A stretch of DNA of 64,000 nucleotides from Oryzias latipes (taxonomy: Eukaryota; Chordata; Actinopteri; Beloniformes; Adrianichthyidae). Positions 10,212 to 20,228 of this stretch are shown piece by piece. Position 1 is the stretch's first letter. Each line of letters opens with the position of its first letter. Position numbers and translations under genes: made by a program. The notes under the pieces are model-generated. The model did not search any database, was not told where the DNA came from, and saw only the letters and a list, made by a program, of their open reading frames with translations. The DNA is taken from assembly GCF_002234675.1 (NCBI RefSeq), contig NC_019871.2, positions 14,540,331-14,604,330 of the forward strand. Reading direction: 5' to 3'.

Positions 10212-13200
10212 ATGGGCCAGGTTTTAGGATTCTCCCACTGCCGTAAGTCTGCTTTAGTTGGTTCTGTTAGCATTCTGAAGGCTGGTTGTGACATGCCAGT
10301 GGTGTTTATGCTCCAGCTCCACATCTGTGAGCCTCCTATGCGTTAACTCAGCCACCTTTCCTCCTTCCTCCATCTAGACAAGAAAAACACACGTGTGGAC
10401 GGATGGCTGCAGCGCAGCAGAGAGCTTATTTTGTCATCATCATGCATTGGTTTGTGTGGCTGCCATGTACATTTAGCACATTTCCATGCCAGAACTGCAA
10501 TTTGTTTTGACTTGAAAGCTACTTTTGCATTATGTTTTAGACTATTTTAATCTACACATGAAGATATGTCTTTGCATGTTGCAACATTTTTGAACAGCAT
10601 CCATTGCATGAAATGTGAAAGGTGAAAACAGTCTTTATGGTCTTGTCCTTTTTTTCCCCAAAATACTGTGGAGAAATCTGAACTGCAAAGTTCACTGTGC
10701 TGTTACACAGTAGCAGACACCTCTGCTTAAAGAATAAAAGAGCTGTTTACATCTACATGAAGATGTTATCCAACTTTCTTTTTTTAGAGGAATATGGCTC
10801 TGTGGCATCCACTCCTGACTCAACACCCCCATGCACTGATGGTAAGACGCACTTTTGAACTTTAGAATGATTCATTGGTTTTTTACATGTTGTACAAATT
10901 TGCCTCTGTGGACGACAGTTATGTTCATGAATACTTATCTGACTGTTGTGCTTCCAGGCGGAAATGAGGAGTCGGAGATGTACGAGCTCCAAACAGCCAG
11001 AGAATGGTCTGATGATGAGGAGCTGGGAGAGGCAGACGACGATGAAGGACTGGCTTCCTCTCCGTCAATCTGGGGCACCCCTCGCCAGAACTCCTACGAG
11101 CTGACTTTCTCTTACATCGCCATTGCCGAGCCTGAGGCAGTTGGAGTCTCCCGGCATCACCGGGAACGGCGGAGGGGGTTAGGGGGTCGGGGAAGCCGCA
11201 CGTCTCTGATGCGCGCAGACACTCTGGAAACCCTGCTGGACTCCCCAGATGTAGACTGGGACCCACAAGGCTTTATCGGCCAAGATGATGACATTGAGCG
11301 GAGAGAGTCAGAGAGGCTTGAAGCGAGGACGGATGAAAACCAGCAGACTGAGACTCTTCCAGTTCAGCCCCAGGACCTGGAGCCAGAAAGTCAAGAGACA
11401 GACTCAGAACTTCAAAGAGCAGACTTCATGAGCCAGGATGCCCAGCCGGCCACTTACTCATCACAACAACAACCCCCTTCACAGATAACCAAGGATGAGG
11501 AAAAGCAGAAAGGTAGAGATGACAGAGTGAAGGGTCATTCATATTGGTTTATTCTTGGTACTGTCGGATTTCTGTTGCTTCTTTTTGCTAGCTAAACACT
11601 TTAATTTGTATTTTTGTCAAATCCCTGTCATCCAAATAGGAACATGAGCATTTCTTTTCCTGATAGCTGAGCTGGCACGAGGAACAAATATGGAGCCGAT
11701 GAAACAAATACCTCAAAGTCACATTTCATATGTGAACACCATAGTGACAATAACCCCCTTGTTATCCAGCAGCCATCGCCTCTCCAGCCCTCGAACCTGA
11801 GCCCCTCATCACCAAGGAGGCCATTTTGGTCGAGCTTCTCACTTCTGTCCAACCCAAAGACCCAGCTGGCTCAGCGCCAGCTGACCCGGGCTTCAACTCT
11901 CAGGAACAGCTGGTCAGCCATCACTGGTTTTCAGCGGTTAGCCTTAAAGATGAGCTGGCAGTTTTCAGCCACATTGCAGGTACAAAATTGATCACCTACT
12001 TTTTCACATTCTCTTCTCTTTAGAGTATTATTATCTCTCTTCTTCACTCCTCCTCTCTGCCTCACTGCTTAGAGAGAGCTTTTCACTTAGCTCATGAATC
12101 AATACTTTGATCAAAGAAAATATCAGGTTTCAGTTTGTGCAAGTACTTTCAAGAGCACACAGACAAAGACACTCCACTGGAAACCTGCGCTGTTCCTGTG
12201 GGCCCATGCTCTGTTTCCCTTGAGATTTCAGGAATGATGGGTAACCGTGAGGAAAGCTTTTCTGGCTTTGGCTGCTGTTTTTGGCGCGTGCCTCATTAGA
12301 GCCTGGCAGTGCTTAACTCACACACGGATGAGTGTGTGCTGGTGCACGTCCCTCACTGTGGAACGGGAATTTTTATGTATACCTATGGGTTATTGCTGCC
12401 TATGTAGGACTAAAGCAGACAGATAATGGGAGGCAAGATTGTGTCTTTTAGATGGACGGCTCTTTAAGTGGGCCGCTGCAGTCGTCTCAATGGATCCTAT
12501 TTTAGTAGATCTGGGGGAGGGACTGCAGTTTGTCGGACGGTTGATTAATGTGTGGTCAGAATGATGACAGAGTTAAGAGTTCCTGAAATAAATGGCTCAC
12601 ACATTAGCTGATCACAACATTTCATTATATTTTGGAAACAAATGGGTATCTTGCTGCCATTGACTGTATGAAACAGATCAATTGGGTATTAGTTTCGTTT
12701 GGTTTGGTTTTTGTTTTGCTTTGATTCACACATAATGAGGGCGGAACTTGTTAAAGATTTAGTTTGGGTTCATAATTCTGTCAGTAATAGTATTTAAATA
12801 TATAGGCATGTACACTCCTTTCTAGAAAAATGCATCCATATTTGAAATTTTAAAGTAAAATCCTTAATGCTAAGAACAGAAAAAAATGTATTTAAATGTA
12901 TTAGTGTCTGAGTTGTTGATTGAAAATTTGGTCCTTGTTCCACAGCTTGAGTGATTGGATTTTTAACATGTCTGAGGTTTGAGAAAAGAGGCAAATGTCT
13001 CTTAAGAAGGGGAAGACTGACATTTACCTTAAACCTTGGCAGTCTTTGGAGTGGTGGGCGGGACGGTGGTCCTGATTATTTTGGGCTGGGAGGCCTTTGG
13101 ACTGCTGTGTGGCCAAAAACAGCTCAGACAAGTGAGGGGAGCACAGTGGGGACACAGTGAGGGACAGGTGGAGTGAGACACTGGAGCACACACTAAAATG

Positions 13201-16200
13201 GCCAGTAAAGGTAAGACATTTCAGTTTAAAGTGCGTTTGAATGATATTTCTCTTTTGTTGTCAAACGTTATGATGTTTTAACTGGGTTTGGGTGACAGAT
13301 AGCTCCTGCAGAACAATTAATTTATATCCCAATCATGCAGGAAAAGCAGATTGAGTTTATTGCTTCATTTACTTCTTTATTTACCATCTTTACGAGATAA
13401 TTCTGAGCTTAGTGGCTGTGAAATTATGAATTCAGTGGCAGCTTTGCTCTGTCTTGTTGATTGCAGGCTTCCATCAAAAGCTGGTTTGTTTCCAGAGGGA
13501 TCACTTGTTCTTTTATCAGTAGCTTGAGTTCAAATAGTATTCTGCCTCTCATTAGCTGGGTTCTGTTTTATTTGGGTCTTTCTGCTTTCAGCTGTTGAGC
13601 TCATACACAAAGATAATTTTCACTCTCTGATAGTTTTGGATGTGGCATTGATCTGACAGGACCAGAGCAGAGGGAAATTAGCTTAAATTGTGCTGCTAGG
13701 ATAATTGTAATTACAGCACCATTTTCATGATGTAATACTTTGAAGGGAAAGATTGTTGACCTTCTATGTAGAAAAAGGATCTTTGCCTTGATATTTTTGC
13801 GTTTAGATTTTGAAAATCCTACGAAAAATGCTTTACTCTAAACTGCAAATGTTTAAAGGAATAATTATAGTCATCACCCAGTTACTGCTATTGTTACTCT
13901 ATCCAAAATCTTGAATCACAGTGCGCACTCTCTGGTCCTTAGAGTAAAAATTTAAAGTATTTGTTCTTTTTATTATATATTTTCCTTAAGATTTGTTTGT
14001 GAAAAAAAAGACATGAAGTTACAGCAAGTGACAAAAAACAGTTTTTAGATGTCAAATTCACTTTATTTTAGACTTGCTAAATTTTTTCCTGAAATGAACA
14101 AAATGTTTTTTATTCTTTATGTCTTTTAATACAGAATAAAAAATAAATTATACAAAAGAGGAAGCCGCCAAAAGGCTGTCTGCAGTGATTTAAAGTCTGA
14201 CAGCTGTTTTTCCTTGTTTTTGGCTGTAAATTGGAGCAGCAGACACAAATATGCAGAACTGAGTTAAAAAAAAGATCTTGCTTTTGTCAATATATATATG
14301 TATATATATATGTATATATATACATATATATATAAATATATGTGTGTGTGTATGTATGTACATGTTACTCACAAAAGACGGAGGAACATTGTTCGTTCAA
14401 ACTGTTCAAAATGAATGAAGAGGCACTGCAAATACTAATCTGAATGCAGTCTAATTGTACACACACAATACACATTTACATATTTGTTTATTGTTAATTA
14501 GTAGATTAGTAAAAAGCTTCTTATTAACTACAAAAAAGCACAGTATCTCTTCTCATGTTTTTATTTTCTTATTTTAATGAGTGATTTATTTTTTATTTTT
14601 TCACACTTTCAGAACGTTCCATTTTTTAAATAAATGTATCAGTGTCTAATGTTGTGTTATTTATTATCACTCTTGTGTCTTCGAATGAGAGCAACACAAG
14701 TCTGGTGTTAATTGTATGCTATGATTTCCATAAATAACCCGCCTGCCTTCGGCGTTCTCGGGTCAAAGAGGCTTCCCTCCTTTCTAATGCCGAGGCTCAG
14801 CATTTCCCTGACCGTGCATTATGTTGTCACACGTGGCATGAGCTGGGCTCATGTGAGGTTGTGTGCTTCACGTCGTATTGATCACTCTTTGCATTTCACT
14901 TCAGTTCGTAGTGCAGTAAATTGCACAGCTAGTCATGTAAATGCTTCAGCCGTCATCTCTAGTAAAGGATGACTAAATGGATGCTTGGATCTCTACGGCA
15001 GCTATTGCCTGGTGACAGAGAGGGAGACCAACAGTGCGTGTAGAAACGGTTGCTGACAGCCTGACGACCGGCAGCAGGTGTTGTGAAAGGCTGAATCTAC
15101 TCCCCTCAACTGCTGGCTGCTCTCTCTCATGTAAAGGGCTAAATTTAGCTGAGGCCGGAGCTTATGCGTCCCTGCATGATGCTGAAGGCTGAAAAGTCCT
15201 CTTTTTCTCCCGTCTGTCACCTCTCTGGCCTGTCTGTCTCTTTTTCAGATTTGTCTGCCACGCCCCCTTTTTAGTTGTGTCCCAAAAATAAGGCAGCAGA
15301 GGATTGATGTGACATTGCTGCGGAAAGCACCACAGTCATGCGTTTTAAACTTCTGCTTTACTCCTTCTCCTTTCACTTGCTCGCCTCATCGCCTAGTGAT
15401 GGACCTGATCTACTGGAAGGATATGGAGCGAAGCGGCATGGTGCTCACGGGGTTAGTGGTGGGCTTGCTGTCCCTGTTCCAGCTCAGCATCATCACTGTG
15501 GTCTCCACTGTCTCCCTGGCTGTCATGTGCTTCACCATATCTGTGCGCACCTATTACCAGTTCCTCTACGTCCTCAGCTGGGGAGATGGAGAGCATCCTT
15601 TCAAGTAAGACTTGAAAAGTGCCCTCGGGTATAAAAGCCCTTTAAAACAAAGAGAATCACTCTTTTTATTAGATTGTCTGAGTATTTTAGGAACTATAAG
15701 ACAGGGAAAAATTAGAAAACAAAGTAAACATTTTGAATGTGTTTCTTTTTTGTTTGTTAATAAAAAGATTTTTTGCCTTCAGGTCATACCTGGATCTGGA
15801 TATCAGTTTCAGTGGGGAGCAGGCTGACCTCTACATGCAGAAAGTCATAGTGTCGACTCTGTCTGCTGTTGACGCCCTGAAGAAACTCTTTTTTGTTGGA
15901 AACCTTTTCGATTCCCTGAAGGTAAGCTGAGGCTGCAAATAAAGTCCTGTTTCACTGGATTTTCCGGGATGGAGAGGCAGTCTGTCCTGGTTGATCTCAG
16001 CTTTGTGTCTGATGGAGGACAGATGGATGAAATGTGTGCTCATGTGTGTTTTTGTGCGCCAGCCTCTCAGTAAATACTTTAATGATCTGTCCCCAAAACG
16101 ATTCCTCTCATCCAGAAACTCTCATTAAACTGAACATTCAGATGGACATCTTTCATTCGGTCACATCTATTTTTCCTCATCATTGTTGCTCCTTCCAGCT

Positions 16201-19200
16201 CTAGAGAGGATAATTATTTACTGAATGTTTGGGAAAACAATCTGTTCCCCTTAGGTAAAATTAAACTCATAATAAAAAGGTTTGTCCTCTTTTAACTGAA
16301 GTCAAAGTTTCTGTCAGTCCCCATTATGGGCACGAAGACTCTTAACTCTTTCAGAGAAACCTGGGACAGTCCACTCCAGACCACTTATTGATAATCACTC
16401 ACACTTGTATTTATGTATCTTGGTGTTTATTTTTTTTGTATTGACCCTTTTCTCTTGTACCAATTAAAAATGACAGCTAAATTTAGTTCTTACTGTATGA
16501 AGTTTTGACCCTCGCATAATAATTGTCTTCTTGCTGATCTGTCATGATGTTTTCACAGCAATAAAGGTTCACAGAGTGTTAGTCATCTATACACCCGGGC
16601 CAGACCATAGCAGTTCGTTAAAACACACTTCGATTACCTACAAATGTTTTGCTTTAGATCTTTAAGTTAAAACATTTGTGAAGTTTCTGTTTGAGACTGG
16701 GGAAATGTTCTTCCAACAGTATCCGGAGGGAAACCCCTGATCCTGTTTTCCCGGTATTGAAGTTTAAAGTTATTCAGACTGACATTAAGGTTTTTAAAAC
16801 ACACTTTCTAAACAACAATGACGGGGGCATTTTATCTACCTATATAGTTCCGTTAATTTAATAACTGAGTTATTACCTGGAGAATAATTATTTAGTTTTA
16901 TGTGATGCTTTAGAACTCAGAAGACATACAAAACACAACCCAATTTGCTGAAAAAGTGAACACTGCCACAGTTATTGTATCAACGGAACCATTGTACAAC
17001 TTTAAAGTGCTGCTTTTGTTATTTCATTTTTTACATTGGTGGACAATTTCCAACAGAAATCTCAAAAGCCCACTGGAAGCTCCATGGCAGAGGTGTAAAA
17101 ATAAATCTCCTTTAGAAACGCTTGCATCAGCATCTCCCTGTCCTTCCAGTTTATCCTTAATATAATTGTATTATTTTACTGACAGAGTATTAGGCCAGTA
17201 CACTTGCAGTGAATGGGAGCTCCTTACTCCCAGGACCTCCTGCTTTCAACTTCAACCTGGCCGGTATGTGAAATGACACACAGAGGTCTGTAGGCAGAAA
17301 CCCGCCACTGAAACTGGAGCCGCTATCCACCTGAGATGGGGGGTATCCCATATCAGAGCAACCGGATCCCACCAAAGAGGGCTGAAGCACTTGAAGACAT
17401 TTTGTGAAACACACAGAAGAATGTCAATGTAGCAAAAACTGTGGGAACATGAACGATATGAGATCATTTTTTGAGGTTTAGTGGTAACCGTGGTGTAAAC
17501 ATTGTGTTCCAGAGGAGGTGAATAAACACTCTCACTGTTTGGTGGAATACTCACATTTAAGTGAGTATTCAAAGAATGATGTTTTATTTCTGTCTGTGGG
17601 TCGTAGTTCCTGTTTCTGTTGTACCTGGTGACCTACCTGGGGGACCTGTGCAACGGCCTGACCCTGCTGATCATCAGTAAGACTTTAATATCCTCACTTT
17701 CTTTAGACATTTAGAAAAGGTTAGAATTTTCACATTTTTCTCTCTGCAGGTGTGATTGCTGTTTTCTCTCTGCCACTTTTCTATAAGAGGCGTCAGGTAA
17801 GGCGGGTTTATGTTGAAAGATGAATACTTTGTTTGTGCAACTGCTCATTTTATGTATCCCAACAGGAGGAGGTGGACAGCTTTGTTGCAAAAATCCAGGC
17901 TAAGTTAGATAGCATCAAGGACACGTGAGTTTAGCGCCACCTTGTGTCAAAAATGTTATTGCCTTTCTAATTGTAATGGTCCCAATGTAACCTGGTATGC
18001 AGCTATGTCAAGCAGAAATATTACAGAAATGGTTTCATATGATGACACTTGTCCAGGCTTCAGTTTATTTCCAAAATTTATACTTTTTCCTATTTATTTT
18101 AAAATATTTACATGAGGTTATTACATATGTTTAATAGTCAGAAATCAGTATGACTATTCATTCTAATGAGTAAACTGCATGAGCTTCATAATGTGTGCAT
18201 TACATTGTGCCAACAGGGTACAGAACTCCATCAATGCCTGTTAAAATTAAACCCCTTCACTAATATTTTTGGACCACATGCTTGCTGTAGTTTATATCAG
18301 TCTATCAGGCTTCCATGTTTTGTGTATCTCTGCAGAATATGAGTCTCCATCAGACAACATGCAGGACCTCATCCCAACATTTATTACACTGCAAAATGCA
18401 GATCTACACACCGATCTACACAGGGGATAACCGTTTATATCAGGCTTTTTGTGACCAGCTACTGAACATGACTACACACAACTTTGTATTTCTGTTTTTA
18501 TACTGAAGTACACTTTTCACAGAACAGGTTTTAAAAGCTTAAATTTTGATGAGCGCTTACACTATCTGTGATACAAAGACTTTAGACACAACAGTTACTC
18601 TTAGAGGCTGAAAATAGAAACTGTATCCATTATTTAAAAATTTAAAGCATTTGAAAAGTTACCTTGTCAGCCTAAAACAAACAGACATGGTCTCTGGACG
18701 TAGGGAAAAAGAACAAGCTGGCAAAAAAGGCTTTAAAACCACTTTTGTTCTTAAAAAGTTCCGAAAGCCCTGATTTTTCAGCAGGTTTTCACTGATGCAG
18801 AACTCCTTTTGTTGTAGTCAACAGGTACCACACAATAATTTCATTGTGTGTTTTAGAATCAATCAAAGCTGATCACAAGATGTTGATAAATTAAGAATAA
18901 AGATCTGCCATTTACTGGGCATTTGTTGGTTTAGGGGTCTAAGACTTTTACCATTTTTAATTTCACCCCTTTTACATGGGTTATCACTTATTTAAATCAA
19001 ATCAATTTTAATCAAAACAAATCAAATCAAAGTTTATTTATAAAAAGTGCTTCTCATACTTGGCACAGATCGAAGCACTTTGCAGTTAAAAACAAAAAGA
19101 TGGACACCGAAATTTCAACAAAAATCCAACCCCCCCCCGTGTCCCCCCCCCCGTTAACACACACTTCATGATCCCACACACAATGAATGCTTGAATAAAA

Positions 19201-20228
19201 GTACGGTAGCTTATAAAAGAAGCTTAAGGCTTAGTATATAGGGAATCTCTTCAGGAGCCAGCTAAGCCACAGGAACATCGCCCCCCAGACTGAGACCGCA
19301 ACGTGTTCCACTCCACATCTGTGAGGCAGCAACACTGAACTCCAGCTGCCCAGCAAGGGCAACAACTGTAGCAACAACCCCAGACCAAACCGGCTGCCCC
19401 TGGCACAAAGGATGCCTACTGGGAAAGACTGATGGAGCTAAAATTATAAAAAGAAAGCAGTTTAAATTAAAGACCGGTACATAAGGTGTATGTTAAAAAC
19501 ATAATATGGAAAGAAACATCAAATAAATTTAGATACAAAAGGTAATATGCAATAAAACGAATTTGACAAGTGGTAAATAAGCAGATAAGATTATCCAAAA
19601 GCTATGTTAAAATAGTTTTATATTAGTGATACAACGATACCCTCTCCCCATGATTTGGTTCAAACTTTGAATTTTGGGTCATGGTTTTGTTTCAATTCAA
19701 TATTTGATTTGTGTATTACAAAACAACAACAAAAACTAAAACTTTAGAAAAGTTTTTCTTTTCTTTTATTCAATTGGCAGGTAACAATAAAGAAAAGGCA
19801 GTACTAGCAACGCAACGATACAGTTTCTCCACAGTCGTGTTCAATGGTGTAACACACGGTTTGCTTTGAAGAATTGTGGCATCCCTACTTATTACGGCAA
19901 TCTTTTTGCACAAAGTAATTTTCTAGTCCTAAAACTATCACCTAAGACTGAATTTCTAATAGATACCAGTTTTTAGGAGCCACTTCTTTAAACTGAATCG
20001 AGAGGGATTCTAAATTATTTCTTTGTATTGTGATTGTTATTGAAGGAGCATCCAGCAAAAATAAGGGCACAAAAAGCATTGATTGTGTTGATGGAATAAA
20101 AATCTCTCTCATTAAACATGAATACTAACCCCTTCACTCTCTTCTCTTGTAGTTTACAAAGACTCGCCCAGGGTGGGGGCCCACCTCCTGATCCAACTCC
20201 CGGTGGTGCCAAACCTAAACTCCAGTAA
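10212..20228 (+). CDS. rtn2: Reticulon 2, long isoform
   Basis: ER membrane-shaping reticulon. Coding exons: 10212-10242, 10788-10841, 10958-11512, 11770-11979, 15397-15604, 15783-15921, 17607-17676, 17750-17796, 17866-17924 and 20153-20228. Phases join without breaks, giving 482 aa. The start MGQVLGFSHC then QEYGSVASTPDST closely parallels the human RTN2 N-terminus, and the ATG has A at -3 and G at +4. Exon 3 is acidic and carries the conserved AREWSDDEE and WGTP...ELTFSYIA motifs. The reticulon homology domain starts near residue 284 (VMDLIYWKD) and contains two long hydrophobic hairpins: LTGLVVGLLSLFQLSI onward, and FLFLLYLVTYLGDL onward. The C-terminus, GGAKPKLQ, lacks a dilysine motif. 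Exon 4 has a tandem CAGCAG acceptor. A hydrophobic cassette at 13043 may be added before the domain. Which internal exons are really used needs transcripts. Confidence 0.93.
10958..11595 (+). CDS. rtn2: rtn2 exon 3 and its intron-retained extension
   Basis: The acidic N-terminal exon is spliced at 11512 (AAAG|GTAGAG). If that donor is not used, the frame continues for 27 codons to TAA at 11593-11595. This would give a 240-aa protein lacking the reticulon domain and ending YWFILGTVGFLLLLFAS, which looks like a tail anchor. There is no AATAAA just downstream, so a separate 3' end is unproven. Exon 3 itself is well supported; the extension is speculative. Confidence 0.35.
11767..11772 (+). other. 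Tandem NAGNAG splice acceptor of rtn2 exon 4
   Basis: The acceptor reads ...TTATCCAGCAG|CC. Use of the first AG or the second AG differs by one alanine and keeps the frame. Confidence 0.6.
11980..13042 (+). other. rtn2 intron after exon 4
   Basis: Non-coding on inspection. I see no further exon with matching phase and no clear repeat. Confidence 0.5.
13043..13156 (+). other. rtn2: Candidate hydrophobic cassette exon of rtn2
   Basis: After the acceptor CTTGGCAG| the phase-1 frame reads VFGVVGGTVVLIILGWEAF and then LLCGQKQ, a likely membrane segment at the place where human long RTN2 also has a hydrophobic stretch. Donors are ACAA|GTGAGG ending the exon at 13131 (phase 0, incompatible with the next exon) and CACA|GTGAGG ending it at 13156 (phase 1, compatible). 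Reading on without splicing would join the MASK exon in frame, but a TGA at 13174-13176 stops it. Including the 114 bp form gives 520 aa. The coding look is good; which splice is used is unknown. Confidence 0.55.
13198..20228 (+). CDS. rtn2: Reticulon 2, short isoform (RTN2-C type) from an internal start
   Basis: A tiny coding piece, 13198-13210 (ATG GCC AGT AAA G|GTAAGA), joins exon 15397 in phase. This gives MASKVMDLIYWKD, the counterpart of human RTN2-C MGSKVADLLYWKD. Remaining exons are shared: 15397-15604, 15783-15921, 17607-17676, 17750-17796, 17866-17924 and 20153-20228. The product is 203 aa, against 205 in human RTN2-C, and is essentially only the reticulon homology domain. An upstream TGA in the same frame at 13174 means translation cannot enter from upstream, so this form needs its own promoter or 5' exon around 13.0-13.2 kb. 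In mammals this short form is the muscle-enriched one; tissue use here is inference. Confidence 0.85.
13211..15396 (+). other. rtn2 intron before the reticulon domain
   Basis: No exon-like segment was found. It contains an A/T and GT microsatellite at 14289-14364 and otherwise unremarkable sequence. Confidence 0.6.
14289..14364. repeat. (TA)n/(TG)n microsatellite
   Basis: Alternating TATATATG, TATATACA and TGTGTGTATG words, which form partly self-complementary stretches. Both strands give spurious open frames rich in I/Y/H. Confidence 0.9.
15922..17606 (+). other. rtn2 intron with a 26-bp inverted repeat
   Basis: Non-coding. Its main feature is a perfect inverted repeat at 17545-17570 (listed separately) just upstream of the next exon's acceptor. 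Confidence 0.6.
17545..17570. repeat. Perfect inverted repeat, 10-bp arms, 6-bp loop
   Basis: GAATACTCAC, then ATTTAA, then GTGAGTATTC. It lies 37 bases before an rtn2 exon, within the stretch where a branch point and polypyrimidine tract would lie. Confidence 0.85.
17933..17947 (-). promoter_or_regulatory. CTCF-like motif in rtn2 intron
   Basis: The minus strand reads ACACAAGGTGGCGCT, which matches 13 of 15 positions of CCASYAGRKGGCRSY. It begins eight bases after the donor of the penultimate rtn2 exon. Confidence 0.4.
18985..19490. repeat. Dispersed-repeat-like segment in the last rtn2 intron
   Basis: Begins with repeated AAATCAAATCA words, then GTTTATTTATAAAAAGTGC, a common start of fish short interspersed repeats. 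A C-run block and a GC-richer stretch (19255-19430) unlike the surrounding intron follow. The family is not identified. Confidence 0.45.
19624..19895. mobile_element. Probable degraded hAT-like non-autonomous element
   Basis: The left end reads TAGTGATACAACGATACC. The right end, reverse complemented, reads AGTAGGGATGCCACAAT. Both resemble the TAGGGATGCAACGATAC ends common to fish hAT elements. The interior, with TTTGGGTCATGGTTTTG and GCAACGATACAG, has the same style. Ends are diverged and no clear target duplication is visible. Confidence 0.45.

Noticed and set aside
9833..10324. 163-codon minus-strand open frame across the rtn2 leader
   Set aside because: It is the antisense of the purine-rich rtn2 leader and first exon; proline/serine/leucine bias comes from GA-rich composition and no splice or family evidence supports it.
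10925..11266. 113-codon minus-strand frame
   Set aside because: Shadow of rtn2 exon 3 on the opposite strand.
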